64,000 nt of DNA, taken from contig NZ_BOOP01000048.1 of assembly GCF_016863295.1 (NCBI RefSeq), positions 31,477-95,476 on the forward strand. Reading direction: 5' to 3'. The stretch is from Planotetraspora phitsanulokensis. GTDB lineage: Bacteria; Actinomycetota; Actinomycetes; Streptosporangiales; Streptosporangiaceae. Of the stretch, positions 15,058 to 22,728 are shown one piece after another. The position numbers and the translations under genes were made by a program. The notes beneath the pieces were generated by a model, which saw only the letters and a program-made list of their open reading frames with translations, was not told the DNA's origin and made no database searches. Position 1 is the stretch's first letter; every line of letters begins with the position of its first letter.

Positions 15058-16557
15058 TTAGTTCGCGGACGAAGCGGTTTCGTCCGCGTGCTCTGTGCCG
15101 GACGGTCCGCCGTCCGCCGTGTCGTTCTCCTGCGCGGACGAGGCGGTCTCGTCCGCGCTGTCGGTGGCGGACGAAGCGTCCGCGCGCACCAGGGCGAGCA
15201 GCCGTCCGGCCCGGTCGTTGCTGATCGTCAGTCCGCGCCCTTTCAGCGCGGCGGAGAGCCGGTCGCGGGTCAGGTTCACGCCGTTCCGCTCGTGCTCGGC
15301 ACGGATGTTCCGTCCGAGTCCCAGCAGCCGCGAAACGTCGTCCGTCCCTGCGGACCGTCCGCCCGTCCGCGTCGTCCGTCCGCTGACGCTGGCGCGGACC
15401 GTCCGCCCGTTCGTCCGCCCGCCGTCCGCCGCAGTCACAGCAGCCCGTCCGCGCGTACGAGACTGGCCGCCCGCACTCTTCGTCCGCGCGGACGAAGGCC
15501 TCCGGGCCGACTTCCGTTCGCCGTCCGTCTGCGTTCCGTCCGCGACGTTCGTCCGCGCTTCGTCTGGCGCGTTCGTCCGCGTCTCGTCCGCCGACTCCAG
15601 CACGCCGGCGACCGCCGGACGGTACTCCGGGACCAGCCCGGCGCCGACCCGGTTCACGAACCGCGCGATGCCGTCCATCGCGGCCGCCGCGTCCGGGTCC
15701 ATCCCGTGCAGCTCCTGTGAGACGGCCGCCAGTTGCGTCAGCGACAGCTCCAGCTGGGCGCGCTGCGCGGCGATGACCGCCGTCTGCGCGTCCTCCACCG
15801 ACTGCCACGCCATGCGGGTGTTGCGGCGCGTGCGGATCACGTCCACCGCGATCTGCGGCGACTGCACGCCCTCGCCGACGGCCCACTTGAACGCGGCGAA
15901 CGTCTCCTTCCGGTGCAGCGCCCAGCGCAGGACGCTGAACTTGGGTGCGCGCGGGTCGATCAGGCTCTGCTCACGGAGGTCCTTGCGGTGCAGGTGCCGC
16001 GAGTGCATCGACCACAGCCACGGCGACGCCAGCGAGCACGCCGCGAACAGTTCCGGCGTCTGCGGCACGTGCGAGTAGTTCAGGTACGCCGCCGCGGCGC
16101 CGATCAGGTACGAGGTCATCCGCAGGCGGAAGGCCGAGTCACCCTCGCGGAGCGCGACGTGCGCGTGCCAGGAGACGTACACGGCGACGGACTCGACGAT
16201 CGCGGCCGCCATGACGGCGGTCGGTGTCGGCCAGCCCAGCGCCTGGAAGACCAGGAACTGTCCGGCGACGGCGACGATGTTGACGCCGAGGTTCGTGGTG
16301 GACATGACGGCCAGCCGGCCGACGGCCCGCGTCCGGTCGGTCCACTGCGAACGCCGCTCCGTCCACCGTGCGCGGCTGCGCTCACGTTCGTCCGCCGCGA
16401 GCTCGCGAGTCCGGCGCTCGACCTCGGCGCGGTGCTCGGCGTCGTCGACCTCACGAGCGCGGCGGGCCTCGGCGCGGAGCCGGTCCTGCTCGATGCGGAG
16501 GCGCTCCGCTTCGAGTCGGGCCTGCTCGCGCTCAGGCGAGCGAGTGAGGAGGCTCAT
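15058..16557 (-). CDS. DUF2637-like transfer/spread membrane protein, 499 aa
   Basis: The ATG at 16557 overlaps the WhiB stop (ATGA). Layout: a charged coiled coil (residues 8-70), membrane segments at about 80-150 (NLGVNIVAVAGQFLVFQALG, MAAAIVESVAVYVSW and a third near SYLIGAAAAYLNYSH), a soluble middle, then a basic linker and a winged-helix-like C-terminal piece (RNIRAEHERNGVNLTRDRLS, then ALKGRGLTISNDRAGRLL). This matches the DUF2637/Spd proteins of actinomycete conjugative elements. The last 50 residues repeat an (A)DETASSA motif, and the DNA there is dense in GCGGACGA and its complement. Confidence 0.65.
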   Translation of the reverse strand: MSLLTRSPEREQARLEAERLRIEQDRLRAEARRAREVDDAEHRAEVERRTRELAADERERSRARWTERRSQWTDRTRAVGRLAVMSTTNLGVNIVAVAGQFLVFQALGWPTPTAVMAAAIVESVAVYVSWHAHVALREGDSAFRLRMTSYLIGAAAAYLNYSHVPQTPELFAACSLASPWLWSMHSRHLHRKDLREQSLIDPRAPKFSVLRWALHRKETFAAFKWAVGEGVQSPQIAVDVIRTRRNTRMAWQSVEDAQTAVIAAQRAQLELSLTQLAAVSQELHGMDPDAAAAMDGIARFVNRVGAGLVPEYRPAVAGVLESADETRTNAPDEARTNVADGTQTDGERKSARRPSSARTKSAGGQSRTRGRAAVTAADGGRTNGRTVRASVSGRTTRTGGRSAGTDDVSRLLGLGRNIRAEHERNGVNLTRDRLSAALKGRGLTISNDRAGRLLALVRADASSATDSADETASSAQENDTADGGPSGTEHADETASSAN

Positions 16558-16892
16558 GCCGCCACCTCGATGCCGGCGACGCCGGTGCGGATCTCGTACC
16601 GTTCGAGCGGGGTCGTGGCGGCGGTGATGCCGTCCGTCTCGTACAGCGGCATACCCTCCTCGATGAGCAGCTGCCGCTCGAGGCACGACGCCTGGATGGG
16701 GCAGTCGCCGCAGAGCTTGCGGGCGATGTCGCGGAGGACCGTCTCGTCCTCGGTGAGGGGGAACCAGTCGTCGGGGTCGGAGGCGCGGCAGGTGGCGGCG
16801 CTCGACAGGACGATCTCGTCGAGCGTGCGGAGGCGGTGCTCACGCTGGGCGGGAGTGGCAGTGCCCGCGTGTGTCACGATGTGGCTGGGCAT
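16554..16892 (-). CDS. WhiB-family iron-sulfur regulator, 112 aa
   Basis: Four cysteines, C35, C61, C64 and C70, give Cys-x25-Cys-x2-Cys-x5-Cys, the [4Fe-4S] set of WhiB proteins, followed by the usual ERQLLIEEGMPLYETDG turn. The canonical G[VI]WGG motif is degenerate here (DGITAATT), and the C-terminus is short, with no long AT-hook. WhiB proteins bind the sigma-70 region 4 and control development and stress genes; several actinophages carry them. It heads the leftward transfer/development operon and may redirect host transcription. The missing GVWGG may change its sigma-factor contact. Confidence 0.78.
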   Translation of the reverse strand: MPSHIVTHAGTATPAQREHRLRTLDEIVLSSAATCRASDPDDWFPLTEDETVLRDIARKLCGDCPIQASCLERQLLIEEGMPLYETDGITAATTPLERYEIRTGVAGIEVAA

Positions 16893-17030
16893 CGGGTCTC
16901 GGTCCTTTCAGCGAGGGGTGAGAGACCTGGTGTTCAGGGCCTCCTCGGAGTTGGCGCTCCGGGTGAGGCCCGCTGCGTTTCTGGTGGCGGTTGGCGGGGC
17001 TGAGGGGAAAATTCGCGATCTGCTACGCTG

Positions 17031-17046
17031 TGTTTTACGTAAAACA
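17031..17046. promoter_or_regulatory. Perfect palindrome between WhiB-like and GntR genes
   Basis: TGTTTTACGTAAAACA is a 16-bp perfect palindrome in the 277-bp divergent intergenic region (16893-17169). Its size and AT-rich symmetric core fit a GntR/UTRA (HutC/KorA type) operator. It probably controls both the leftward operon and the GntR gene. Confidence 0.6.
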
Positions 17047-17169
17047 GCGTCGCAGTAGCTATGCTGCATCACCTGTCGATCACTGTCAAGCCCACAGGTA
17101 ACGCGCCCGCCCGCTGTCCGTAATACGATCAGCGCCAGCCGTACCGATGATCAGGAGAGGACCCGCCCC

Positions 17170-17910
17170 GTGCCCGTCAAGAGGTCCGTCGAGGTCACAG
17201 CAGACCTCCGGGCCAAGATCCTCGACGGCACCTACCCCGCGGGCGAACCACTCCCCCGCTCCGACATCCTCCAGGCCATGTACGGCGTCGGCCCCTACGC
17301 CATCACCACGGCGATGCGAGAGCTCAAGTCCGAGGGCCTGGTCTGGCGGGTCGCGAACAAAGGGATGATCGTCCGGCGGCCACCCGAGCCCATCACGGTG
17401 TCCATCGTCATCCCGCCGCTCGAGGACCACGCCCACTGGGCGGACGCATGCCGCCGCGCAGGCCTCGACGGCCAACTCGACGACAAGACGACCCGCTTCG
17501 AATTCGCTGACCACTACATCGCCCAGGCCCTGCACCTCGACGACCGCGCCACCGTTATGCAGGTCCTTCGACTGGGCACCGTCGACGACCAGGCGGCGTG
17601 CATTGACCGCGTCAGCTACCCGGCCGACCTCGTGCCAGGCCGGCCCAGCCGCGACGCCGTACGCAACATCCTGTCCCGTGTTGACCCCGCCACCGCGTAC
17701 GTCGACCTCCGCATCTTCTGGCGCCAAGCCGAGGGGCCCGAGTCGACAACGCTCAAGGTCAGCGGAGGTGTGGGCGTCATCGACATCACCCGGGTCATTT
17801 ACGACAGCACCGGTCAGCCTGTCGAGCTGCTGCACCGCGTGGCCAACGCCCAGCGCGTCCAGCTGGACGAGCAGCGTCGCCGCCTATCCCCCGGCCAACC
17901 GAACGACTGA
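17170..17910 (+). CDS. GntR-family (UTRA domain) transcriptional regulator, 246 aa
   Basis: GTG at 17170 behind AGGAGAGGACC. Residues 1-70 form the GntR winged helix (VTADLRAKILDGTYPAGEPL, then AITTAMRELKSEGLVWRVAN). Residues about 75-235 fit a UTRA ligand-binding domain (VMQVLRLGTVDDQAACIDRV). KorSA/KorA-type GntR regulators repress transfer genes on actinomycete plasmids. The divergent position opposite the WhiB-DUF2637-FtsK operon, with a palindrome between, fits that role. The effector is unknown. Confidence 0.8.
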   Translation: MPVKRSVEVTADLRAKILDGTYPAGEPLPRSDILQAMYGVGPYAITTAMRELKSEGLVWRVANKGMIVRRPPEPITVSIVIPPLEDHAHWADACRRAGLDGQLDDKTTRFEFADHYIAQALHLDDRATVMQVLRLGTVDDQAACIDRVSYPADLVPGRPSRDAVRNILSRVDPATAYVDLRIFWRQAEGPESTTLKVSGGVGVIDITRVIYDSTGQPVELLHRVANAQRVQLDEQRRRLSPGQPND

Positions 17911-17911
17911 A

Positions 17912-17927
17912 CTCCCAGCGCTGGGAG
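17912..17927. terminator. Perfect 16-bp palindrome after the GntR gene
   Basis: CTCCCAGCGCTGGGAG begins just past the TGA at 17910. It can form a stem, but there is no T tract, so it could equally be an operator. Confidence 0.4.
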
Positions 17928-17983
17928 AACAGAACGGAATTAATAGGCGCATTAGTGCCCGAAAGGGATGAAGTAACACGGCG

Positions 17984-18001
17984 GCGACAAAGATTTGTCG
18001 C
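17984..18001. promoter_or_regulatory. Operator candidate for the XRE-TPR gene
   Basis: GCGACAAAGATTTGTCGC, 8-bp perfect arms with a GA centre, sits 60 bp before the XRE ATG and just upstream of a TTAGCCT -10-like element at about 18021-18027. The half-site GCGACAAA/TTTGTCGC also occurs in the inverted repeat at 6690-6928. Confidence 0.58.
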
Positions 18002-18060
18002 ATGAAATAAGCCCCGCGTCTTAGCCTGAGAGTGCGACGTCACAGGAAAGAGCAGGGCCT

Positions 18061-19266
18061 ATGAACGAGATTAGCACCGGCGACCCGACAAGGGACCTCG
18101 CGCAGAACCTTCGAGGTTGGCGGAAGCGGCGCGGCCTCACCCAGGCTGAGCTGGCTATAGCCGCCAAGGTGTCGAAGAGCCTCGTGCAGAAAATCGAGCA
18201 GGGCATCGCCGGCCAGACAACGCTGGAGACCGTGCACCGGCTGGCCATCGCGTTGAAAGTCCCCACGACAGAGCTGGTCGGCGCGCACGGCGACGCCCGC
18301 GAACCGCACACGTCCACGGTGCTCCCGCCGGAGGTATGGGAACAGACAGGCAGGGCTCTCGCTGGGAAGTTCGGTTACCCCGACGAGGAACCCACCGTCG
18401 CCGGTGTGTCCTCCGCACTCGACTCACTGAAACCACTCCTGGCGGGAAACCAGTACCGGGAGGTGGCGCACCTTCTGCCGTCGCTGATCCGCGACGCGGA
18501 CGCGCTCAATGGCGCGGGACGGGGCATCCGGTCGCGGGTGCTGAATACCGCCGGTTGGGTCCTCACCCAGGTCAGACAGTTCGAGCTCGCCGGGGCGACA
18601 CTCCACCACGCCAGGGACGCCGCAGAGGACCATCTCGACGAGGCGGCCGCCGTCAACACCCTCGTCTGGCTGCGACTCCGGGAAGGACGCCTCGACGACG
18701 CCCGCCGGCTGGCCACCGAGTGGGCCGACCGGATCGAGCCGCGCATGTCCCGAGCGACCGAGCGGGAGCTCACCCTGTGGGGGCGGCTCGTGCTCGGCAT
18801 CAGCAACGCCGCGGTGCGGGACAACCGACCGGGCGAGGCGGCAGACACGATCCGACTCGCGCAGACCGCCGCCACGGCGGTCGGCAGGGAGGTCCTGTCG
18901 GATACCTCCACCACCCGGACGTTTGGCCCCGTCACGGTCGCGATGATCCGGGCCGAGAACGCGGCGGTGCAGGATCGGCCCGACGAGGTGTTGCGGATCG
19001 CTGAGCGGATCCCCGCCGGTGGCGGGCTCCTGGTGGCCACCTCGGCGTCGCGGAACCGGCACCGGCTCGACGTCGCGTCCGCCCTGGTGTCCACGCGCCG
19101 CTCGGACGAGGCCGTCGCGGTGCTGACCGATCTGGCGTCGCATTCCCCGCAATGGCTATCTCAGCAGCGGTACGCCAAGGACGTGGTCGGCCGCATCGTC
19201 GGCAGGCGCCGCACACTGAGCACGGGCATGCGGACCCTGGCAGATCTGACCGGTGTAGTGCTCTGA
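18061..19266 (+). CDS. XRE-family regulator with TPR-like C-terminus, 401 aa
   Basis: ATG at 18061 with AGGAAAG upstream. Residues about 12-72 are an HTH_3 domain (LRGWRKRRGLTQAELAIAAK, then VSKSLVQKIEQG). Residues about 110-395 are helical repeats of TPR type typical of actinomycete XRE regulators that sense a small molecule or peptide. It is the first gene of the rightward operon that ends at 25372. A palindrome over its promoter suggests autoregulation. Confidence 0.78.
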   Translation: MNEISTGDPTRDLAQNLRGWRKRRGLTQAELAIAAKVSKSLVQKIEQGIAGQTTLETVHRLAIALKVPTTELVGAHGDAREPHTSTVLPPEVWEQTGRALAGKFGYPDEEPTVAGVSSALDSLKPLLAGNQYREVAHLLPSLIRDADALNGAGRGIRSRVLNTAGWVLTQVRQFELAGATLHHARDAAEDHLDEAAAVNTLVWLRLREGRLDDARRLATEWADRIEPRMSRATERELTLWGRLVLGISNAAVRDNRPGEAADTIRLAQTAATAVGREVLSDTSTTRTFGPVTVAMIRAENAAVQDRPDEVLRIAERIPAGGGLLVATSASRNRHRLDVASALVSTRRSDEAVAVLTDLASHSPQWLSQQRYAKDVVGRIVGRRRTLSTGMRTLADLTGVVL

Positions 19267-19283
19267 CCTGGGCATGTAACGCT

Positions 19284-19323
19284 CATTGATACTTTCGTCC
19301 GCCGCCGGGCGAAAGTATCAATG
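19284..19323. promoter_or_regulatory. 14-bp inverted repeat between the XRE gene and the enzyme genes
   Basis: CATTGATACTTTCG and CGAAAGTATCAATG, perfect arms with a 12-base GC-rich loop. It is either a terminator/attenuator of the XRE gene or an operator for the downstream promoter. The arms are AT-richer than the surroundings, which favours a protein site. Confidence 0.6.
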
Positions 19324-19356
19324 ACAGCGGGTGATCGCGTTCGTACGGTCGGAACT

Positions 19357-19797
19357 GTGATCTCCGCCACTCCCCCGCCCGCCACCGCCACAGGCACAGT
19401 CGAGGTAATCCGCGAGCAGCGGATGAGCCGTGCATCGCAGCTCGCACACAGCCTCGCCAACGAACTCGAAACCCGGCACAACATCCCCGCCCAGGTGCTC
19501 ATCTTCGGCGGGAGTGCCTGCGTGTCTGTGTTCTATGGCCTGGTCGCGAGGACTGACGGGAGCGCCATCTGGTGGATGGTGCCCGACGTTGCACCCGAGC
19601 CCAGGAAGCGGCCCCTTCACACGCTCGCATACTTCGTGCCGAGCGCCGCCGACCGGATTGCTCAGCACTACGCGACACTGCGCGGCGCTGACCTCGGTGA
19701 GCAGCTGGCGGCCGGCCGCATCACCCTCGTGGGTGCCGAACTCGTCGCCGAGCACATCAACGGGGAGGCGAGCCATGTTGCTGCTTACCCAGTTTGA
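19357..19797 (+). CDS. Hypothetical protein, 146 aa
   Basis: The GTG at 19357 (VISATPPPATATG) is preferred over frame openings inside the inverted repeat upstream. An alternative is the ATG giving MSRASQLAHSLANELETRHN about 22 residues later. A central VLIFGGSACVSVFYGLVART segment looks like a buried beta-turn-alpha unit. It overlaps the next gene by 23 bases. Not recognised. It is conserved in neither phage modules nor plasmids that I know, so it probably belongs to the enzyme cluster. Confidence 0.55.
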   Translation: MISATPPPATATGTVEVIREQRMSRASQLAHSLANELETRHNIPAQVLIFGGSACVSVFYGLVARTDGSAIWWMVPDVAPEPRKRPLHTLAYFVPSAADRIAQHYATLRGADLGEQLAAGRITLVGAELVAEHINGEASHVAAYPV

Positions 19798-20089
19798 TCA
19801 GGCGAACCTGGACCACGCCGCGCGTCTCCAGTCGCACTTTCCCGCCTGGGTCGTCATGTACGGCCTGTACCACCGAACGTTCATTGCCTTTCACGCTGGT
19901 GACCCGCGTGAATGCCGAATCGTCGAGGCCGAAACGCCTGCCGACCTTTGGGACGGCATGCAGCAGGCCGCGGCGGAGGTCTGGCGGACCTCCCATCTCC
20001 TTCCCAGCCGCGCCCACCCCAGTAGCGGCACCCGGGAGGTCCGCCAGTTCGACCCCGCCCCCACGCGACCCATGGAGGTCGTGACCTGA
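19775..20089 (+). CDS. Hypothetical protein, 104 aa
   Basis: The ATG at 19775 (MLLLTQFDQANLDHAARLQS) has GGGGAGGCGAGCC upstream. This start and the frame's high GC3 support it over the competing frame starting at 19794. Aromatic WVVMYGLYHRTFIAFHAG and a helical PADLWDGMQQAAAEVW stretch are seen, with a disordered tail. The overlap with the preceding gene suggests the two act together. Function unknown. Confidence 0.58.
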   Translation: MLLLTQFDQANLDHAARLQSHFPAWVVMYGLYHRTFIAFHAGDPRECRIVEAETPADLWDGMQQAAAEVWRTSHLLPSRAHPSSGTREVRQFDPAPTRPMEVVT

Positions 20090-20165
20090 GACCGGTCCTG
20101 GGGCGGCTGCCGAAGGCGAGGGGCGCCCTGGGACCGCACCATCCACCCACGAGTAGGGAGTGCAG

Positions 20166-21206
20166 ATGAAGATCGGCTACAGCTTCTGGGGCTTCCTCGG
20201 GCCCGGCATCGTGGACACGCCAGACGGCGGCCGGTTCTGGCGTCGCGGAATCGTCGACGGGCTCCTCTCCAAGGGGCACAGCGTTGTCCTGCTCCAGCAG
20301 GACCGCGACTTGAAGGAGGCTGGCACCAGACTGCCGTACCAGTGGGCCACCGACCTGCCGCCACTGGACGTGCTCTTCTGCGAATGGCGGTGGCCACTGC
20401 CTGGCCGGAACACCACCACATGCGGCGAGCCCGGTCATACCTGCGACCTGCACCGGCAGGCGGAACTGATCAACCACTACACCCGCGAACTCAGCACCCC
20501 AACGGTGCTGTGGGACACCGACCGGCAGATGCCAGCGGACGACCCGTTACGCGCGATGCCGCACGTCATTGTCTGCGACACGGCGATTTGGCCCAACCCG
20601 CCGGCGCCGAGCCTGCTGACGATGGTCCCGGACAAGCTGCTCGACACGGCCAGCCCGGAAATCCTCGCCGCCATCGAACGGCCCCTGGATCTCACCTACG
20701 TGGGAAACCAGTACGACCGCGACGAGGCGTTCGACACCTTCTTCGCCCCCGCCGCGGCGCACGTGCCACACCGGGTCGCTGGCAAATGGACCCGCACCGA
20801 TCCCTGGCCCTACGTCAACTTCACCGGGCGCGCACCGTTCACCGAAGTTGAGCCCATCTACCGCAGCGGCCTGGCCACGGTGCTGCTCATGCCCGACCGG
20901 TACTCCTCGACCGCCAACATCAGCCAGCGATTCCCCGAAGCGGTACTAGCCGGGTGCCTACCGCTCACCCCCACGACGCTGGTCAACCACGACCAGATCA
21001 CCCCTGCCGCGCTGCACGTCGACGACGGCGCTGACGTCCTTGACCGGGTCACCTGGCTCCGCAGTATCCAAGGCACCCGCGAGCACGTCGACCTCATCGC
21101 CGAGTGCCTGTCCCGGCTCGACCGGTTTCGGCATTCCCGCCAGCTGAGCGAGCTCGAACGGTACATGACCACCCTCACCCGACCATTGAAGGAGGCGGAT
21201 CGGTGA
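20166..21206 (+). CDS. GT-B type glycosyltransferase-like protein, 346 aa
   Basis: The ATG at 20166 (MKIGYSFWGFLGPGIVDTPD) is preceded by GGGAG. It has an N-terminal Rossmann-like start with a GFLGPG loop, a VLFCEWRWPLPG strand, a central TVLWDTDRQMP and VDLTYVG-like acceptor region, and a C-terminal ISQRFPEAVLAGCLPLTPTT motif. That last motif, an acidic residue then GC.P, is the nucleotide-sugar end seen in CgeB/group 1 glycosyltransferases. It overlaps the TS-like gene (GTGA). It may glycosylate the product of the downstream enzymes, a nucleotide, a nucleoside or DNA. Donor and acceptor are unknown. Confidence 0.62.
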   Translation: MKIGYSFWGFLGPGIVDTPDGGRFWRRGIVDGLLSKGHSVVLLQQDRDLKEAGTRLPYQWATDLPPLDVLFCEWRWPLPGRNTTTCGEPGHTCDLHRQAELINHYTRELSTPTVLWDTDRQMPADDPLRAMPHVIVCDTAIWPNPPAPSLLTMVPDKLLDTASPEILAAIERPLDLTYVGNQYDRDEAFDTFFAPAAAHVPHRVAGKWTRTDPWPYVNFTGRAPFTEVEPIYRSGLATVLLMPDRYSSTANISQRFPEAVLAGCLPLTPTTLVNHDQITPAALHVDDGADVLDRVTWLRSIQGTREHVDLIAECLSRLDRFRHSRQLSELERYMTTLTRPLKEADR

Positions 21207-22201
21207 CCAGTAGACCCCCCATGCTGGGCCCGCCACGGTTCGACACATTCCACGCCGCTTACCAGTCAGTGCTGCACCAGCTCCTCGCCGAGCCGCAGTA
21301 CGCGTCCAGTTCGCGCGGCAAATCCTCCAGCGAAATCCTCGGCGTGAGCTTCACCCTCACCGACCCGAGGCAGCGCACGCCCTATCTCACGGCTCGTCGC
21401 CCGAACATCGTGTTCAACCACGCCGAGGCCCTGTGGTACCTGGCCGGCCGCGCCGACCTCGACATGATCGGCTACTACGCCCCTCGGCTGCGCGCACTGT
21501 CTGCCGATGGCCAGGCCCTGACCGGGACCGCATACGGGCCGAGGTTGTTCTCCCCGCGCGGCCGCTCCCAGTGGGACCGGGTGGTCGACCTGCTCCGATC
21601 CGATCCAGGCAGCAAACGGGCCACGATGCTGATCATGCGGCCGGACGAGCTGGTCAACCCTGCCAACCCGGACGTGGCCTGCACCCTCGGCGTGCAGTTC
21701 CTCATCCGCGACAACGCGCTCCACACCGTGGCGTTCATGCGAGGCAACGACGCCTGGATCGGGCTGGTCTGCGACGTGTTCAGCTTCACCCTGATCGCCG
21801 AATACACCGCGTTGGCGCTCGGCGTCGACCTCGGCACGTACACCCATCTGGTCTCGTCGATGCACCTCAACGTGCAGGACCTGGACCGCGCGGCGGCCGC
21901 CGTCGCGGAACCGACGCTTGCGGTCCCTCCCACCGTGGCGATGCCGCGCACTTCCCCGCAGGTACTCGACACGCTCATGACCTGGGAGCGGCATCTCCGC
22001 CACAACGAGAGGCCGCTCAACCTGGGCAGCAGCGAGATATCCCACCTGGGCCCGTACTGGGTGCAGGTCCTGCTGCTCTTCGAGGCATACCGGCAGGTCA
22101 CCCACCACGACGGCCCGATCAGCGGCCGCGTCCTGCGCGAGCTCACACCCGCCCACCAGTGGTTACTCGCGGCACGCTGGCCAGACCGGGTGCCGTCATG
22201 A
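21203..22201 (+). CDS. Thymidylate-synthase-family enzyme, predicted cytosine-nucleotide (hydroxy)methylase, 332 aa
   Basis: The GTG at 21203 overlaps the GT stop. The catalytic core aligns by eye with ThyA: nucleophile C160 (DVACTLGVQF), R180 and D183 (MRGNDAWIG) and H221 (SSMHLN). The position of ThyA Asn177, which reads uracil, is D191 here (LVCDVFSF). Asp at this position is characteristic of dCMP and CMP hydroxymethylases such as T4 gp42 and MilA, so a cytosine nucleotide substrate is predicted. His after the Cys (ThyA PCH) and the ribose-contacting Tyr are replaced by Thr and Asn. The protein is longer than ThyA (264 aa). It is the first of four genes joined by 4-base overlaps. Confidence 0.7.
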   Translation: MTSRPPMLGPPRFDTFHAAYQSVLHQLLAEPQYASSSRGKSSSEILGVSFTLTDPRQRTPYLTARRPNIVFNHAEALWYLAGRADLDMIGYYAPRLRALSADGQALTGTAYGPRLFSPRGRSQWDRVVDLLRSDPGSKRATMLIMRPDELVNPANPDVACTLGVQFLIRDNALHTVAFMRGNDAWIGLVCDVFSFTLIAEYTALALGVDLGTYTHLVSSMHLNVQDLDRAAAAVAEPTLAVPPTVAMPRTSPQVLDTLMTWERHLRHNERPLNLGSSEISHLGPYWVQVLLLFEAYRQVTHHDGPISGRVLRELTPAHQWLLAARWPDRVPS

Positions 22202-22728
22202 CGGCCGAGCAGGACCTCCCCGAGGTTCGCGGGCGAATCGACTGGTCCCGCTGGTCGGTCATCCTGCTCAAGCCCGACTGCGTTGCCAGGGGCCTGGTCG
22301 ACGACGTCATCTCTCGACTCTCCGACCACGTCCGGGTGACCCACGCGCGTCCGGTCACCACCACCGAACAGCAGATCATGGCCCACTACGACGACATGCT
22401 CGCCCCGGAGATGTCGGCCGAGTTCGGGTTCGACATCGCCGCCGACCTGCGGCGGCTGTACGTAGGCCAACAGGTCTGCGTCGCCCTGGGCCACGGCGAC
22501 CAAGCGACAGAGCGGCTACGCACACTGATCGGCCCCAACGACCCCACCATCGCCGGCCCCGACACCATTCGCGGCCACTTCGGCGTCGACAGCCTCCACG
22601 CAGCCCGCGCGCGAGGCCAGCTCATGAACAACCTCATCCATACGTCCGACCGCCCCGACTGCGTCGAACGCGACCTCGGCATTTGGTACGGACCCACCGG
22701 CATCTCCCTACTCGAGGAGCCACGATGA
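22198..22728 (+). CDS. Nucleoside-diphosphate-kinase-like protein, 176 aa
   Basis: ATG at 22198 overlaps the TS-like stop. NDK signatures are present: VILLKPDCVARGLV (21-34), TIRGHFG (123-129) and the catalytic-His region NNLIHTSDRPDCVERDLGIWY-type (H148, canonically NxxHGSD). The middle carries a longer insertion (HYDDMLAPEMSAEFGFDI) than housekeeping NDK (about 140 aa), and the G of HGSD is T. It could make the triphosphate of the modified nucleotide, or use an unusual nucleotide donor. Confidence 0.72.
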   Translation: MTAEQDLPEVRGRIDWSRWSVILLKPDCVARGLVDDVISRLSDHVRVTHARPVTTTEQQIMAHYDDMLAPEMSAEFGFDIAADLRRLYVGQQVCVALGHGDQATERLRTLIGPNDPTIAGPDTIRGHFGVDSLHAARARGQLMNNLIHTSDRPDCVERDLGIWYGPTGISLLEEPR

